Source: Staphylococcus epidermidis
GTDB lineage: Bacteria > Bacillota > Bacilli > Staphylococcales > Staphylococcaceae
Assembly: GCF_006742205.1 (NCBI RefSeq)
Contig: NZ_AP019721.1
Coordinates: 1,488,001 to 1,552,000, forward strand
Reading direction: 5' to 3'
Length of the DNA stretch: 64,000 nucleotides
Positions 1-14,020 of this stretch are shown here, piece by piece (the first letter of the stretch is position 1; each line of letters opens with the position of its first letter). Made by a program: the position numbers and the translations under genes. The notes under the pieces are model-generated. The model searched no databases, was not told the DNA's origin, and saw only the letters and a program-made list of their open reading frames with translations.

Positions 1-3579
<3,579 letters not shown>

Positions 3580-3713
3580 TTATTAAAACTATACAATAGT
3601 TATTCTTATATAAATTCACCTAAATTGCAAGTGTCATTTAAATTACTAAGTTGTTTGAGTAACTTTATTGAATTAAATTAAATTAACAATGTTCTAATTA
3701 ATATTGAGTGTGG

Positions 3714-3719
3714 TAGAAT
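3714..3719 (+). promoter_or_regulatory. Possible -10 element for plsY
   Basis: TAGAAT with a TG one base upstream resembles an extended -10. It is placed about 35 bases before the plsY start. No clear -35 is visible, so this is tentative. Confidence 0.35.
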
Positions 3720-3752
3720 GAAGCTAAGTTTCTAAAGGATGTGTAAGTTTTT

Positions 3753-4361
3753 ATGATGATCATCGTCATGTTAATCTTGAGTTATCTGATTGGTGCATTC
3801 CCAAGCGGGTTAATTATTGGTAAATTATTTTTTAAAAAAGATATAAGACAATACGGTAGTGGAAATACTGGAGCAACTAACAGTTTTCGTGTTCTTGGAA
3901 GACCAGCTGGATTTATAGTTACGTTTTTAGATATTTTCAAGGGATTTATTACAGTCTTTTTTCCACTATGGTTCCCAGTTCATGCGGATGGTGTTATAAG
4001 CACCTTCTTTACAAATGGTTTAATAGTAGGATTGTTTGCAATACTCGGTCACGTGTATCCAATATATCTGAAATTTAATGGCGGAAAAGCAGTAGCTACC
4101 AGTGCAGGAGTTGTATTAGGTGTCAATCCTATTTTACTTCTTATCTTGGCAATTATCTTTTTTAGTGTATTAAAAATCTTTAAATATGTTTCTTTATCAA
4201 GTATCATTGCAGCAATTAGTTGTGTGATTGGTTCAATCATCATTCATGATTATATTTTACTTGCTGTTAGCGGAATTGTTTCAATCATATTAATAATTCG
4301 ACACAAATCTAATATAGTTAGAATTTTTAAAGGAGAAGAACCTAAAATTAAATGGATGTAA
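3753..4361 (+). CDS. plsY: Acyl-phosphate glycerol-3-phosphate acyltransferase
   Basis: PlsY moves an acyl chain from acyl-phosphate to glycerol-3-phosphate, the first membrane step of phospholipid synthesis. The 202 residues form a multi-pass membrane protein. Conserved PlsY loops are visible: [15 protein letters not shown] at the N terminus, [16 protein letters not shown] near residues 33-48, and [13 protein letters not shown] near 108-120. It is divergent from parE. The start is the first of two adjacent ATGs, behind an AAGGATG-like site. A hairpin follows the gene. Confidence 0.96.
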
Positions 4362-4383
4362 CTCAAATTTCTAATTGCTTAGA

Positions 4384-4412
4384 GCCTGGGACTTCAAATC
4401 AATGTTCCAGGC
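4384..4412 (+). terminator. Hairpin downstream of plsY
   Basis: GCCTGG and CCAGGC arms enclose a 17-base loop, followed by ATTATTAA. This is the GCCTGGGAC-type intergenic hairpin common after staphylococcal genes. The U-tract is weak. Confidence 0.5.
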
Positions 4413-4604
4413 ATTATTAATATATTAGCGATTAATAACTTAATTGCCAAAATAAAATAAAGACTTAAAATTTTGAAAAGATTCATTATTTTCCATGAAT
4501 TTATATTTACTCGATTACAATAAAAGAGCATATCCAATGTATTATGCTATCATGCCTTTAAAATTTAGATAAATAAAAATTTAAAAAAGTAAGGTGATAA
4601 CACT

Positions 4605-4901
4605 ATGAATATAAAATTAACTCAAAAGGCAGTAGAATGGTTTAAAAACGAATTGGATTTACCTATAAGCAATAAAGTTCTTCAATTTTATGTAAAATAT
4701 GGAGGAGAATTCCAATTAAAACAAGGATTTAGTCCAGCGTTCACCGTAGAAAATAAAGATGCTATTGATATAGGTTTTGAACAAACATTCTATGAAATAA
4801 ATGTCGTTATTGCGGAAAAAGATTTATGGTATTTTCAAGATGAAAAACTAACTGTAGATGCAATCGATCATGAAGATGAGATCATCTACAAACGAAATTA
4901 A
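4605..4901 (+). CDS. HesB/YneR-like protein
   Basis: A 98-residue soluble protein with the overall pattern of HesB-like iron-sulphur biogenesis proteins of the Bacillus YneR type: [19 protein letters not shown] at the start and YVKYGGE in the middle. The cysteines that hold clusters in true A-type carriers (IscA, SufA) are absent; I see no Cys at all. A role as a cluster carrier is therefore doubtful and the function is unknown. GGTGATAACACT precedes the ATG. It converges on the thioesterase gene across a shared terminator. Confidence 0.8.
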
Positions 4902-4921
4902 TATAATTATACATATAAAAA

Positions 4922-4950
4922 AAGAAGCGATAAAAACTACTTCGCTTCTT
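4922..4950. terminator. Bidirectional terminator
   Basis: AAGAAGCGA pairs with TCGCTTCTT around an 11-base loop. A-runs on the left and T-runs on the right serve both the HesB-like gene (plus) and the thioesterase gene (minus). The arm ends just before the thioesterase stop. Confidence 0.8.
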
Positions 4951-4951
4951 T

Positions 4952-5419
4952 TTATAAATGATTAATGCCAAACGTAACCTCAGCATCTTTACCTTCTTTA
5001 TTTAACTGGTTAACTTTACTATAAGTCTCATGCCACTCAGGAAAATATCTATCCAAGCGTATGGGTTTAAATGTATCTGCTTTAATACAGATAAGTTCTG
5101 TTGAACCAGTAGTAGCTAACTCTCCATTTTCATTATAAACCTTATAACAATAAGTTGAACGTAATCTAGAATATTTTTCCACCCATGTTTTTACTGTCAC
5201 CTTTTCAGGATAGTAAATTGATTTTTTATATTGCACTTTTAAATCTACAACTGGTGAAATAACACCTTGTTCTTCCATAGAGGCATAACTGAAGCCAAGC
5301 TTTCTTATATAGTCTGTTCTCGCAACTTCAAACCATGTTGCGTAGTTACCGTGATAGATAACCCCCATTTTATCGGTTTCTTGATATCTTGCTTCAATTT
5401 CAGTCAAACTGTATATCAT
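4952..5419 (-). CDS. Acyl-CoA thioesterase, 4HBT/YbgC family
   Basis: The 155 residues form a single hot-dog (4HBT) domain. The N-terminal signature YQETDKMGVIYHGNYATWFE, near residues 12-31, has the catalytic Asp and the YHGNY motif of YbgC/FadM-type thioesterases, which hydrolyse acyl-CoA or acyl-ACP. The natural substrate cannot be read from sequence. It is downstream of acnA on the same strand but separated by a strong hairpin, so probably has its own promoter. Confidence 0.88.
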   Translation of the reverse strand: MIYSLTEIEARYQETDKMGVIYHGNYATWFEVARTDYIRKLGFSYASMEEQGVISPVVDLKVQYKKSIYYPEKVTVKTWVEKYSRLRSTYCYKVYNENGELATTGSTELICIKADTFKPIRLDRYFPEWHETYSKVNQLNKEGKDAEVTFGINHL

Positions 5420-5472
5420 TGGAATAATCCTTCTTTCAACTTTAACTTATTCTTTCAATTAAGGATAACATA

Positions 5473-5510
5473 AAGCAGTCATGCCAACACAATAGTTAGC
5501 ATGACTGCTT
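5473..5510 (-). terminator. Terminator of acnA
   Basis: AAGCAGTCATGC and GCATGACTGCTT form a perfect 12-bp stem with a 14-base loop, 32 bases after the acnA stop. It ends in a short U-rich tail on the minus strand. Confidence 0.8.
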
Positions 5511-5541
5511 GTACTCAATAGTGAGTCAAAATCATATTAAA

Positions 5542-8247
5542 TTACTGCGCAAGTTTATTTCTTAGTACCATTTGTAAAATACCACCATGACGATAATAAT
5601 CTAATTCTACTAGTGAATCAAAACGTACAATAGCTTTGAAATTAATGATTTCACCATTTTCTTTTTTTGCAGTCACATTTACAAGATCATGTGGCTGTAC
5701 ATCTTCATTAATATCTACAGATATTTCTTCTTTTCCATCAAGACCCAGTGCTTCTGCAGATTCTCCTTGTTGGAATTGAAGCGGTAGTACACCCATCATA
5801 ACTAAGTTAGAGCGATGAATACGTTCATAGCTTTGTGCAATGACAGTTTTAACTCCTAATAAATTGGTACCTTTTGCAGCCCAGTCACGAGAAGATCCCA
5901 TTCCATAGTCATTACCAGCTAAGACAACTAAGCCAGTTCCATCTTCTTTATATTTCATTGCTGCATCATATATAGGCATTATTTCTCCGGTAGGCCAATA
6001 TGTTGTAAATCCGCCTTCAGTACCTGGAGCAAGTTGGTTTTTGATACGAATATTGGCAAATGTACCACGTACCATAACTTCGTGGTTACCGCGACGGGAA
6101 CCATAAGAGTTAAAGTTGCGAATTGCAACATCATGATCTAATAAGTATTTTCCTGCTGGTGTATCTTTACCGATAGCACCTGCTGGAGAAATATGGTCTG
6201 TTGTAACAGAATCACCAAATTTACCCATAACTCTCAAACTTTTAAGTGGTTCAATTTTACCCGGCTCTTTAGATAATCCTTGGAAAAATGTTGGATTTTG
6301 AATATATGTTGAATTAGGATCGAAATCATATAATGGTTCATCGGTTACATCTATTTCATTCCACATTTCATTGTTATGATATACATTTTTATATTCTTCT
6401 AAGAATAGTTCAGGTGTAACAACTTTATCTACAGTATCAGAAACTTCTTGTATTGAAGGCCAAATGTCTTGTAAATATACATCTTTACCATCTTTACCTT
6501 TACCAATTGGTTCATTTTGTAAATCAATATCTACTGTACCAGCAAGCGCATAAGCTACAACAAGTTGTGGTGAGGCTAAATAGTTTGCTTTCACTAATGG
6601 ATGGATTCGCCCCTCAAAATTACGATTACCTGATAAAACTGAAGTTACTAATAAATCTTCATCCGCAACTGCCTTTTCAATTTCAATTAATAGTGGCCCT
6701 GAGTTACCAATACATGTAGTACAACCATAACCAACAAGATTGAAACCTAAATCATCTAAATACTGTTGTAATCCAGAATCTCTTAAATATCCTGTAACAA
6801 CTTTTGAACCTGGAGCAAGTGACGTCTTAACAAACTCTGGTACTTTCAATCCTTTTTCTACAGCTTTTTTAGCAACTAAACCAGCACCTAACATAACATA
6901 TGGATTAGAAGTGTTAGTACATGAGGTAATAGCAGCAATTGCTATATCTCCTGTTTTCATTGTTGCTTTAGATCCATCATTAAAATTAATTTCTGCTTTT
7001 TTATCAAATTCACTTTGATCAAGTCCATGTCCTTGATTACCAGCAGGAGCAGTTACTGATTTTTCAAATTCTTTTTTCATATCACTTAAGAAAATTAAGT
7101 CTTGTGGACGCTTTGGACCAGAAAGTGATGCCTCTACTGTAGATAAGTCTAAATCAATAACATCTGTATATTCAGGATCCTCTTTTTCTACATCAAAGAA
7201 CATATGGTTTTGTTGTAAATATTCTTTAACCAATTCAATATGTTCTTCGTCACGGCCTGTAAGTTTCATATATTTCAATGATTCTTCATCTACTGGGAAG
7301 AAACCACACGTTGCACCATATTCTGGAGCCATGTTAGCAATTGTAGCTCTGTCTGCTAATGGTAAATGTTGAACACCTGGACCGAAGAATTCAACAAATT
7401 TTCCAACTACACCTTTTTTACGTAATTCTTCAGTCACACGTAAAGCTAAATCCGTAGCTGTTGAGCCTTGTGGTAAAGAGTGAGTTAAACGCACTCCGAT
7501 AACTTCAGGAATTGGGAAATATGATGGTTGTCCTAACATACCTGCTTCGGCTTCGATACCACCAACGCCCCAACCTAGAACACCAATACCATTAATCATT
7601 GTAGTATGTGAATCAGTACCTACTAAAGTGTCAGGAAATGCTGTTTTTTCACCATCAACATCTCTTACATGTACTACATTTGCTAAATACTCTAAGTTTA
7701 CTTGATGGACAATACCTGTAGCAGGAGGTACTGCATTATAGTTATCAAAAGCTTTTGTTGCCCAGTTTAAAAATTGATAACGTTCATAGTTACGTTCAAA
7801 TTCTAATTTCATATTACGTTCTAATGCTTCTGGATTAGCGTAACTATCAACTTGAACTGAATGGTCGATAACTAAATCCACAGGTACTTCTGGGTTGATT
7901 TTATTAATATCCCCACCAACATCATTCATAGCTTTACGTAAAGAAGCCAAATCTACTACTGCTGGCACACCTGTAAAGTCTTGTAAAATAACTCTAGAAG
8001 GTTTGAATGGAACTTCACCTTCGTTACCTGCATTTCCGAATTTACTTAATGCTTTGATATGATCATCTGTTATAACAAAATCATCCTCTTGTCGTAACAC
8101 AGATTCTAACAATACGCGAATTGAGTATGGTAATTTAGAAATTTTAGCTAGCCCTTTTTCTTCTAATGTTTGTAAGTCATAGTAAGTATATGATTGGCCA
8201 TTTAATTCGAATTGTTTCTTTGCTTGTTCTTTAATATTAGAAGCCAT
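5542..8247 (-). CDS. acnA: Aconitate hydratase
   Basis: Aconitase converts citrate to isocitrate in the TCA cycle and needs a 4Fe-4S cluster. The 901-residue length is that of AcnA. Cluster ligands are visible in [11 protein letters not shown] (near 444) and [13 protein letters not shown] (near 509-521). [14 protein letters not shown] and the domain-4 swivel lie near the C terminus. AAGGGGGATAT precedes the ATG. A TATAAT -10 sits at 8303-8308. A partial CcpA site and, further out, a Fur-like box suggest carbon and iron control. Confidence 0.97.
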   Translation of the reverse strand: MASNIKEQAKKQFELNGQSYTYYDLQTLEEKGLAKISKLPYSIRVLLESVLRQEDDFVITDDHIKALSKFGNAGNEGEVPFKPSRVILQDFTGVPAVVDLASLRKAMNDVGGDINKINPEVPVDLVIDHSVQVDSYANPEALERNMKLEFERNYERYQFLNWATKAFDNYNAVPPATGIVHQVNLEYLANVVHVRDVDGEKTAFPDTLVGTDSHTTMINGIGVLGWGVGGIEAEAGMLGQPSYFPIPEVIGVRLTHSLPQGSTATDLALRVTEELRKKGVVGKFVEFFGPGVQHLPLADRATIANMAPEYGATCGFFPVDEESLKYMKLTGRDEEHIELVKEYLQQNHMFFDVEKEDPEYTDVIDLDLSTVEASLSGPKRPQDLIFLSDMKKEFEKSVTAPAGNQGHGLDQSEFDKKAEINFNDGSKATMKTGDIAIAAITSCTNTSNPYVMLGAGLVAKKAVEKGLKVPEFVKTSLAPGSKVVTGYLRDSGLQQYLDDLGFNLVGYGCTTCIGNSGPLLIEIEKAVADEDLLVTSVLSGNRNFEGRIHPLVKANYLASPQLVVAYALAGTVDIDLQNEPIGKGKDGKDVYLQDIWPSIQEVSDTVDKVVTPELFLEEYKNVYHNNEMWNEIDVTDEPLYDFDPNSTYIQNPTFFQGLSKEPGKIEPLKSLRVMGKFGDSVTTDHISPAGAIGKDTPAGKYLLDHDVAIRNFNSYGSRRGNHEVMVRGTFANIRIKNQLAPGTEGGFTTYWPTGEIMPIYDAAMKYKEDGTGLVVLAGNDYGMGSSRDWAAKGTNLLGVKTVIAQSYERIHRSNLVMMGVLPLQFQQGESAEALGLDGKEEISVDINEDVQPHDLVNVTAKKENGEIINFKAIVRFDSLVELDYYRHGGILQMVLRNKLAQ

Positions 8248-8302
8248 TTTATATCCCCCTTGATATTTATATATATTTATATGCCGTTAATTAAATTGTA
8301 TT

Positions 8303-8308
8303 ATTATA
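8303..8308 (-). promoter_or_regulatory. -10 element of acnA promoter
   Basis: The minus strand reads TATAAT 56 bases before the acnA start. I see no good -35 at 17 bases. Confidence 0.5.
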
Positions 8309-8335
8309 TGTTTATCAAAACAACTATGTACCGTT

Positions 8336-8349
8336 AGAAAACGCTTTAT
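8336..8349. promoter_or_regulatory. Possible weak cre (CcpA) site upstream of acnA
   Basis: AGAAAACGCTTTAT holds the AAAACGCTTT core of a cre but misses the outer TG/CA bases. It lies just upstream of the acnA -10. Carbon repression of aconitase is established in Gram-positives; the site itself is inferred. Confidence 0.35.
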
Positions 8350-8428
8350 TTTCATTTCGCTTTTGTAATCAGTTTATATAAGAAAAACTTATCTTAAAAT
8401 ATTTGTGCAATAAGAAAATGTTATTAAT

Positions 8429-8443
8429 TGAGAATGGTTATCA
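8429..8443. promoter_or_regulatory. Fur-like box in the acnA-BCCT gap
   Basis: TGAGAATGGTTATCA matches the 7-1-7 Fur motif TGATAATnATTATCA with one mismatch per arm. It lies about 180 bases from the acnA start and 225 bases past the BCCT stop, not at an obvious promoter of either. Confidence 0.4.
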
Positions 8444-8620
8444 ATAATGAACATCATTTTAAATCTCAAACTACTATTCGGTTTCTTCATACATATTGAA
8501 TGACTAAAACTTATAAGCGTATGCACTCAAAAATGAAATGATATCAATTTGATACTGTATCTATATGCAGATATGATAATAAAATTTTAGTTGTGAGACA
8601 TTAATGATTTTTATTAAAAA

Positions 8621-8650
8621 AACCTGAGACAATTTTGTTTGTCTCAGGTT
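8621..8650 (-). terminator. Terminator of the BCCT transporter gene
   Basis: AACCTGAGAC and GTCTCAGGTT form a perfect 10-bp stem with a 10-base loop. On the minus strand it is followed by a T-run, 18 bases after the BCCT stop. Confidence 0.9.
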
Positions 8651-8667
8651 AATAAAGCAATTACACA

Positions 8668-10308
8668 CTATTCTTCTTTTTCTTTATTTCTTCTAACTTC
8701 TCTTTTTTCAAGAATATCTGTTTCATAATCTTCTTGTTGATATTTAACATATTCTTGTAAGCGATGTTTATTTGGCGTAAGTGTTAATCCAAGGAATTTA
8801 CGTTCCTTATTTGCATCTTTGTAGAAACTTATCATCATCATTATGACGACGAATGAGAATGGGAAGGCACTTATAATGGCAGCACTTTGAATAGCATTCA
8901 AGGCTTTAGAGCCATCTCCTCCACCAGCTAATAATAGTACAAAGGCAATAAGTGCTTGCGCAACTCCCCAGGTTACTTTAACTAGACTACTTGGATTTAA
9001 TGATCCAAATGTAGTTTGCATACCTAATACGAATGTTGCTGAGTCAGCTGAAGTAACAAAGAAAGAAGCGATAAGCAATAATGCAATGATAGATAAAACA
9101 ATACCTAACGGAATATGGTTGAATACACCAAATAACTGTGTTTCAGGTGACATTTTAAAGAGACCCGAATCTTTTTTACCAGCTTCAATGCCTAATACGC
9201 CGAAAACACTGAACCATATAAAGCTAACAAGTGCCGGTACTAATAAAACACCTGAAATAAATTCTCTTATAGAACGTCCTTTAGATACACGTGCGATGAA
9301 TACACCAACGAATGGACTCCAACTTAGCCACCAACCCCAATAGTATAATGTCCAAGTTGACATCCAATCACGCTTTTGACCGTTTAACGCAGCAGTATCA
9401 AAACTGTTAAATAAGAATGAATTTAATAAGCTACCCGTAGAACTTGTCATCATATTTAAGATTAAAACAGTTGGTCCAACAATTAAGGTTACAATCATTA
9501 ATATCGTACCAAGACCTATATTTAAATTACTTAAATATTGAATTCCCTTGCTTAAACCTGACCAAGCACTAGCAATAAATAAAATTGTTACGACAACAAT
9601 AATAATACCTTGAACAAAAGTGTTGTTCGGCACACCAAATAAATAATGCAAGCCACCATTAATTTGAAGTGCGCCCATACCTAGAGACACAGCTACACCA
9701 ACTAATGTAGCAAAAACAGAAAGTACATCAATAAGAGTACCTATTGGTCCTTCAACTTTATCTCCCAATAATGGACGTAAGGTTCTAGAAATTAATCCAG
9801 GTTCACCTTTACGGAATTGAGAATAAGCAAGTGCTAAAGCTACCACGCCATAAATTGCCCAAGCATGGAATCCCCAATGGAAAAATGTAGATCTTAAAGA
9901 CTCAGTGTAGGCCTTTGTCGTTTCAGGATCAGCTGTTGGTGGAGCAGCAAAATGTGCCATAGGTTCAGCTGCACCATAGAATACTAAACCAATACCCATA
10001 CCAGCACTGAATAGCATTGCGAACCAAGAAATTGTATTAAATTCTGGTTTGTCATTAGGTTTACCTAATTTAAGTTTCCCAATTGGACTGAAAATCAAGA
10101 AAACACAGAAGAATACAATTACTGTTGTTAAAATAAGGTAATACCAACCCAAATTATTAGTAATCCACATCTTAGCCGTATTAGTAACGCTATCGAATTT
10201 CTCAGGCCAAACAGCACCGATAATCACTACTATAGCTGCAATAATTGAACTATAGATGAAAACCGAAGAAAACTTTTTATTTTTCTTCTCTTGTGAAGAA
10301 GAATTCAT
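8668..10308 (-). CDS. BCCT-family betaine/choline transporter (OpuD-like)
   Basis: A 546-residue, 12-helix secondary transporter of the betaine-choline-carnitine family, which takes up compatible solutes with sodium or protons under osmotic stress. Family marks are AGMGIGLVFYGAAEPMAHF near residues 98-116 and the Trp-rich helix WTLYYWGWWLSWSPFVGVFI followed by ARVSKGRSIREF. The charged C-terminal tail (KREVRRNKEKEE) resembles the osmosensing tails of BetP/OpuD. Exact substrate is unproven; OpuD2 of staphylococci is the likely orthologue. It is divergent from mscL, which acts in the opposite osmotic shock. Confidence 0.9.
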   Translation of the reverse strand: MNSSSQEKKNKKFSSVFIYSSIIAAIVVIIGAVWPEKFDSVTNTAKMWITNNLGWYYLILTTVIVFFCVFLIFSPIGKLKLGKPNDKPEFNTISWFAMLFSAGMGIGLVFYGAAEPMAHFAAPPTADPETTKAYTESLRSTFFHWGFHAWAIYGVVALALAYSQFRKGEPGLISRTLRPLLGDKVEGPIGTLIDVLSVFATLVGVAVSLGMGALQINGGLHYLFGVPNNTFVQGIIIVVVTILFIASAWSGLSKGIQYLSNLNIGLGTILMIVTLIVGPTVLILNMMTSSTGSLLNSFLFNSFDTAALNGQKRDWMSTWTLYYWGWWLSWSPFVGVFIARVSKGRSIREFISGVLLVPALVSFIWFSVFGVLGIEAGKKDSGLFKMSPETQLFGVFNHIPLGIVLSIIALLLIASFFVTSADSATFVLGMQTTFGSLNPSSLVKVTWGVAQALIAFVLLLAGGGDGSKALNAIQSAAIISAFPFSFVVIMMMISFYKDANKERKFLGLTLTPNKHRLQEYVKYQQEDYETDILEKREVRRNKEKEE

Positions 10309-10519
10309 AATTAATTACTCCCTTCATTCGAATATTTAATTTTTCAAGGCAGTAAAATCAAAAAATTAAATTTTATTTTAAAATTTTTAACTTTACCAAT
10401 ACACTTTAATAGATTAACAAAGGTCTTCAACATTATCAAATTTACATAATTATAGTATTTGCTAAAATATTTATATGTTGTATAATCAGAAATATATTTT
10501 AAAAGAAGGGTTATGCTTT

Positions 10520-10870
10520 ATGTTAAAAGAATTTAAAGAGTTTGCACTCAAAGGCAATGTTTTAGACTTAGCTATTGCTGTAGTTATGGGAGCAGCGTTT
10601 AATAAAATAGTTACATCCCTAGTCCAATACATCATCATGCCATTAATTGGTAAATTATTTGGTTCAGTTAATTTTGCTGAAGATTGGTCTTTTTGGGGGA
10701 TTAAGTATGGACTTTTCATACAATCAATAATTGACTTCATCATAATTGCTTTTGCTTTATTTATCTTTGTTAAGATAGCTAATACAGTTATGAAAAAAGA
10801 AGAGAAAGAAGAAGAAGTAGAAGAAAATACTGTTTTATTAACAGAAATTAGAGACTTGCTTAAAAAATAA
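10520..10870 (+). CDS. mscL: Large-conductance mechanosensitive channel
   Basis: MscL opens under membrane tension and releases solutes on osmotic downshock. I chose ATG 10520 ([18 protein letters not shown]) because AGAAGGG lies just upstream and the family starts there; an upstream in-frame ATG at 10475 adds 15 non-family residues. The resulting 116 residues have the N-terminal amphipathic helix, the TM1 pore helix [20 protein letters not shown]2 near residues 65-90 and the acidic/basic C-terminal bundle [12 protein letters not shown]. Confidence 0.96.
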   Translation: MLKEFKEFALKGNVLDLAIAVVMGAAFNKIVTSLVQYIIMPLIGKLFGSVNFAEDWSFWGIKYGLFIQSIIDFIIIAFALFIFVKIANTVMKKEEKEEEVEENTVLLTEIRDLLKK

Positions 10871-10891
10871 TCAAATCACTATATCCAATTA

Positions 10892-10983
10892 TAGAGACTT
10901 AAAGAAATTATACGTGTTCTTATTAAAGTATTGAAAAATCAATAGCTTTAAATTAGAGCATGTCACAAAATCTTAAGTCTCTA
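10892..10983 (+). terminator. Long-loop hairpin after mscL
   Basis: TAGAGACTTAA (10892-10902) pairs perfectly with TTAAGTCTCTA (10973-10983) across a loop of about 70 bases. It is followed by a T-rich run that overlaps the end of sbcC. It probably terminates mscL; the long loop is odd. Confidence 0.5.
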
Positions 10984-10987
10984 TTTT

Positions 10988-13900
10988 TTAATTTTTTCTA
11001 AATTGTGTATGACTTTCGTATTGGTTACTTGTCACTTCTAAAATCAAAGGTATGCGTTGCTTAAGTTCGCTTACATGTGAGATTATACCAACCATGCGCC
11101 CAGATGATTTTAAATTAATTAATGTATCTATCGCAGTTTCGAGTGTTTCTTGATCTAAAGTGCCAAATCCTTCATCTATAAACATAGAATCTAAAGTGAT
11201 TCCACCTGATTCTTGTTGTACAACTTCACTTAATCCTAAAGCTAAAGCTAGTGATGCTTGAAATGTTTCTCCTCCTGAAAGTGAACTTATGTGTCTCGAT
11301 TTATTTGAATGAAAATCAAACACGTCAATTTCCAATCCACTTAACCCTAAGGAAATGGCCTCTCTTCTAATCAGTTGATATCTATTTCCACTCATAAATG
11401 AAAGTCGTTGATTCGCTTGAAAAATTATTTTTTCCAAGTAATAAATTAAAACATAATTTTCTAGTGTTAATTTATAATCATTTTTACCAGCTAATATTTC
11501 TGATAGCAAGAAAATTTCTTTTTGCACTTTTAATTCATCATCGAGAATCTGAATTATATTTTTTATTTTATTAAATTTGTTAGAGTTATTATCTATTTTA
11601 TAGCTAATCGTAGCTATTTGTGAATTCGTTTCATCTAGTTTCAAGTTTGTTTTTTCTATAGATTGTCGTAATTCTTCTAAATTTAATAATTTTTTGCCCT
11701 TAACCAATTCTTTGAGTCTGTTAATCTCTATTTCATAACTTTGATAGTTCTTATTATAAATATTAATTTCTCTTTCTATTTCATCTTTTTGAGCACTTAA
11801 ATCTGCAGCGCTTTTGACTTGATCATAAGACTCAAAACCAAGTTGTTGCATTTCTTTTTCCATTTTTAATTCTAAATTATTTATTTCCTTACTTGTTTGA
11901 GTTAAATTCTCAGTTAAATGTTTTTGATCATTCATTTCTATCTTTAACTTATTATTCAACTCGTTCAATTTATCTTTAGTTTTCTCATTCTCATACTCAT
12001 ACGTCTCAACTTGTTTTTTAGCATGAGAATAATAAGTTTCAAAATCATTTACTGATGAAAATTGTGAATGTCGTTCAAAATCATTAATTTGAATTTCCAG
12101 TTTTTCTTTTTGCGTGTTCTTTCGACTCAAATCTAAATCAAACTGATGTATTTTATTAACTATTTCTTTTTCTTGTTTCTCAAAATTTTCTACTAACTTA
12201 TTTATGCTTTGTTGCTCGTCTTTTAGTTGATTCAAATGATTAAGCTGTTTTTGAAGCTCACTAATATCCTTCTTTTCTTGTTTCTCAAAATTTAATTCAT
12301 TTTCTCTATGATTTAATTCTTCAATTCGAGTTTCTATTTTGATTATTTCATCACGAATTTTTACCTTCTTACTTTCTAACCGTTTTATTTTATTATTTTT
12401 TTGAGCAATTGATTCAAAATCAATATGTTCTCCCAATGAATGTATTTCATTACCACAAATTGGACAGGTATCTCCAATTGACATAGCGGACTTTATTTCA
12501 TTTACAAAATCCTTTTTGTCATTCAAATCAATTAAAGTCGCATCTATATTGGTGATTGATGATTCAATTTCATTTAACTGTTCTTTCTTCTCTTTTAATT
12601 TGCTAAGATAAGATGATTTATCTAGTTGTAATTTATCAAATAATTTCTCATCCTTTTTTTGTCTTTCAGATTCATCTATAATCTTTTTCAGCTTATAAAT
12701 CTCTTCAGTGTAATGTTCAATAATTGCAAAATCTTTGTTCTTGTTGTTCATTTCTTTCGTCAATTCTTCTTTTTTGGTTATTAAATCATTATATTCACTG
12801 TATAATCTTTTTATTTCTTCTTCAATTACCGGTTTTTGTTGATAACTACTAATAATCTTATCTAATTGATTGAAGAAAACTTGGTTTTTTTCTAGATACT
12901 GATTAAATTGAGTTATTTCATTTTCTCGTGTTGATAAATGTTCGAGTTGTTTTTGAAAACCTTTAATTTCATTGTGATAGTTTGTTTCGTTTAATTTTGA
13001 TTGCTCATGAAGTGACACTAATTCATCTTTATCTTTTTTTAAACTTTGTAACCTAGTAAAATAAGTGATTAATACTTTAGATTCCTGAATCATTTTTAAT
13101 TCTTGCTTTAATTTATCAATATAATTTTGTTCTTTTTTCAAATCGTCAAATTTGATTTTTTCCGCTTTTAATTTTTTAGTATTCTCACTTAATTCAACAT
13201 TCACTTTATATTTATGATTTAAATCATCTAATTCCTTAGTTATTTTATTCTTAGCTTCTTCAAATGACTTGAGAATTTTGCATCCATAATCATTAAATTG
13301 TGGGAATTTTTCAATCATTTTATCTGTCTGAGAACTCTCTAATTCTTTATATAAGGCCAATTCATCATTATTAAATGTATCTATATCATTCCATAAATTT
13401 TCAATTTGAGTGTATCTATTTTCAATTTGTACTTTTTCTTGCTTTACATTTTCTACAAGTAGATGTCTAATCTCATCAAATCGCTCACTATTAAAAAGTG
13501 TTCTAAGAATCGATTGTTTGTCTTTACTATTTGACTGAAGAAACTTTTTAAATTCTCCTTGAGGCAAAATAAATAATTGACGAAATTGTTCAGCATTAAC
13601 GCCTAATAATTGTACGATAAATTGATTACCTTGATTCACTTTACTTTCTCTTAATTCAAATTGATTATCAACTAATTCATATATATTTAACTTGGCTTGT
13701 GTTTTAGTTATATTCCCCTCTTTAATAAATGGCGCTTCTCTATGAATTTTAAAAGTTTGATTATTAACTTTAAATTGATAAATTACAGACATTGGCGATT
13801 TACCGTCTGCAAAATGACTTCTTAAATCTCCTTCTTTTCTAGTTTTGGTCGAAGCCATACCGTATAATGCGTATACTATAGCATCAAAAATCATTGTTTT

Positions 13901-14017
13901 ACCAGATCCAGTTTTACCACTAATTAAAAAGAGTTGATCAGTTTCAACTTGCTCAAAATCAATAGTTTCTTTAATAAAAGGGCCAAAGTTCTCCATAACT
14001 ATATGTAAAGGCTTCAA
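10988..14017 (-). CDS. sbcC: Exonuclease SbcCD, subunit C
   Basis: SbcC is the SMC-like ATPase of the SbcCD nuclease, which cuts DNA hairpins and blocked ends. The 1009 residues show Walker A GKTGSGKT near residues 34-41, very long coiled coils on both sides, the zinc hook CPIC near 498-501, the ABC signature SLSGGE near 910, and Walker B with FIDEGFG near 945-951. It begins 3 bases after the sbcD stop, so the two are one transcriptional unit controlled from the LexA-type box ahead of sbcD. Confidence 0.96.
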   Translation of the reverse strand: MKPLHIVMENFGPFIKETIDFEQVETDQLFLISGKTGSGKTMIFDAIVYALYGMASTKTRKEGDLRSHFADGKSPMSVIYQFKVNNQTFKIHREAPFIKEGNITKTQAKLNIYELVDNQFELRESKVNQGNQFIVQLLGVNAEQFRQLFILPQGEFKKFLQSNSKDKQSILRTLFNSERFDEIRHLLVENVKQEKVQIENRYTQIENLWNDIDTFNNDELALYKELESSQTDKMIEKFPQFNDYGCKILKSFEEAKNKITKELDDLNHKYKVNVELSENTKKLKAEKIKFDDLKKEQNYIDKLKQELKMIQESKVLITYFTRLQSLKKDKDELVSLHEQSKLNETNYHNEIKGFQKQLEHLSTRENEITQFNQYLEKNQVFFNQLDKIISSYQQKPVIEEEIKRLYSEYNDLITKKEELTKEMNNKNKDFAIIEHYTEEIYKLKKIIDESERQKKDEKLFDKLQLDKSSYLSKLKEKKEQLNEIESSITNIDATLIDLNDKKDFVNEIKSAMSIGDTCPICGNEIHSLGEHIDFESIAQKNNKIKRLESKKVKIRDEIIKIETRIEELNHRENELNFEKQEKKDISELQKQLNHLNQLKDEQQSINKLVENFEKQEKEIVNKIHQFDLDLSRKNTQKEKLEIQINDFERHSQFSSVNDFETYYSHAKKQVETYEYENEKTKDKLNELNNKLKIEMNDQKHLTENLTQTSKEINNLELKMEKEMQQLGFESYDQVKSAADLSAQKDEIEREINIYNKNYQSYEIEINRLKELVKGKKLLNLEELRQSIEKTNLKLDETNSQIATISYKIDNNSNKFNKIKNIIQILDDELKVQKEIFLLSEILAGKNDYKLTLENYVLIYYLEKIIFQANQRLSFMSGNRYQLIRREAISLGLSGLEIDVFDFHSNKSRHISSLSGGETFQASLALALGLSEVVQQESGGITLDSMFIDEGFGTLDQETLETAIDTLINLKSSGRMVGIISHVSELKQRIPLILEVTSNQYESHTQFRKN

Positions 14018-14020
14018 ATC

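Larger units (their letters stand above)
8248..8667. other. 420-base gap between acnA and the BCCT gene
   Basis: No coding frame of note. It holds the acnA promoter region, the Fur-like box, the BCCT terminator, and on the plus strand a promoter-like pair TTGATA (8549-8554) and TATGAT (8572-8577) with 17-base spacing but no gene after it. A small RNA is possible but unproven. Confidence 0.5.
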
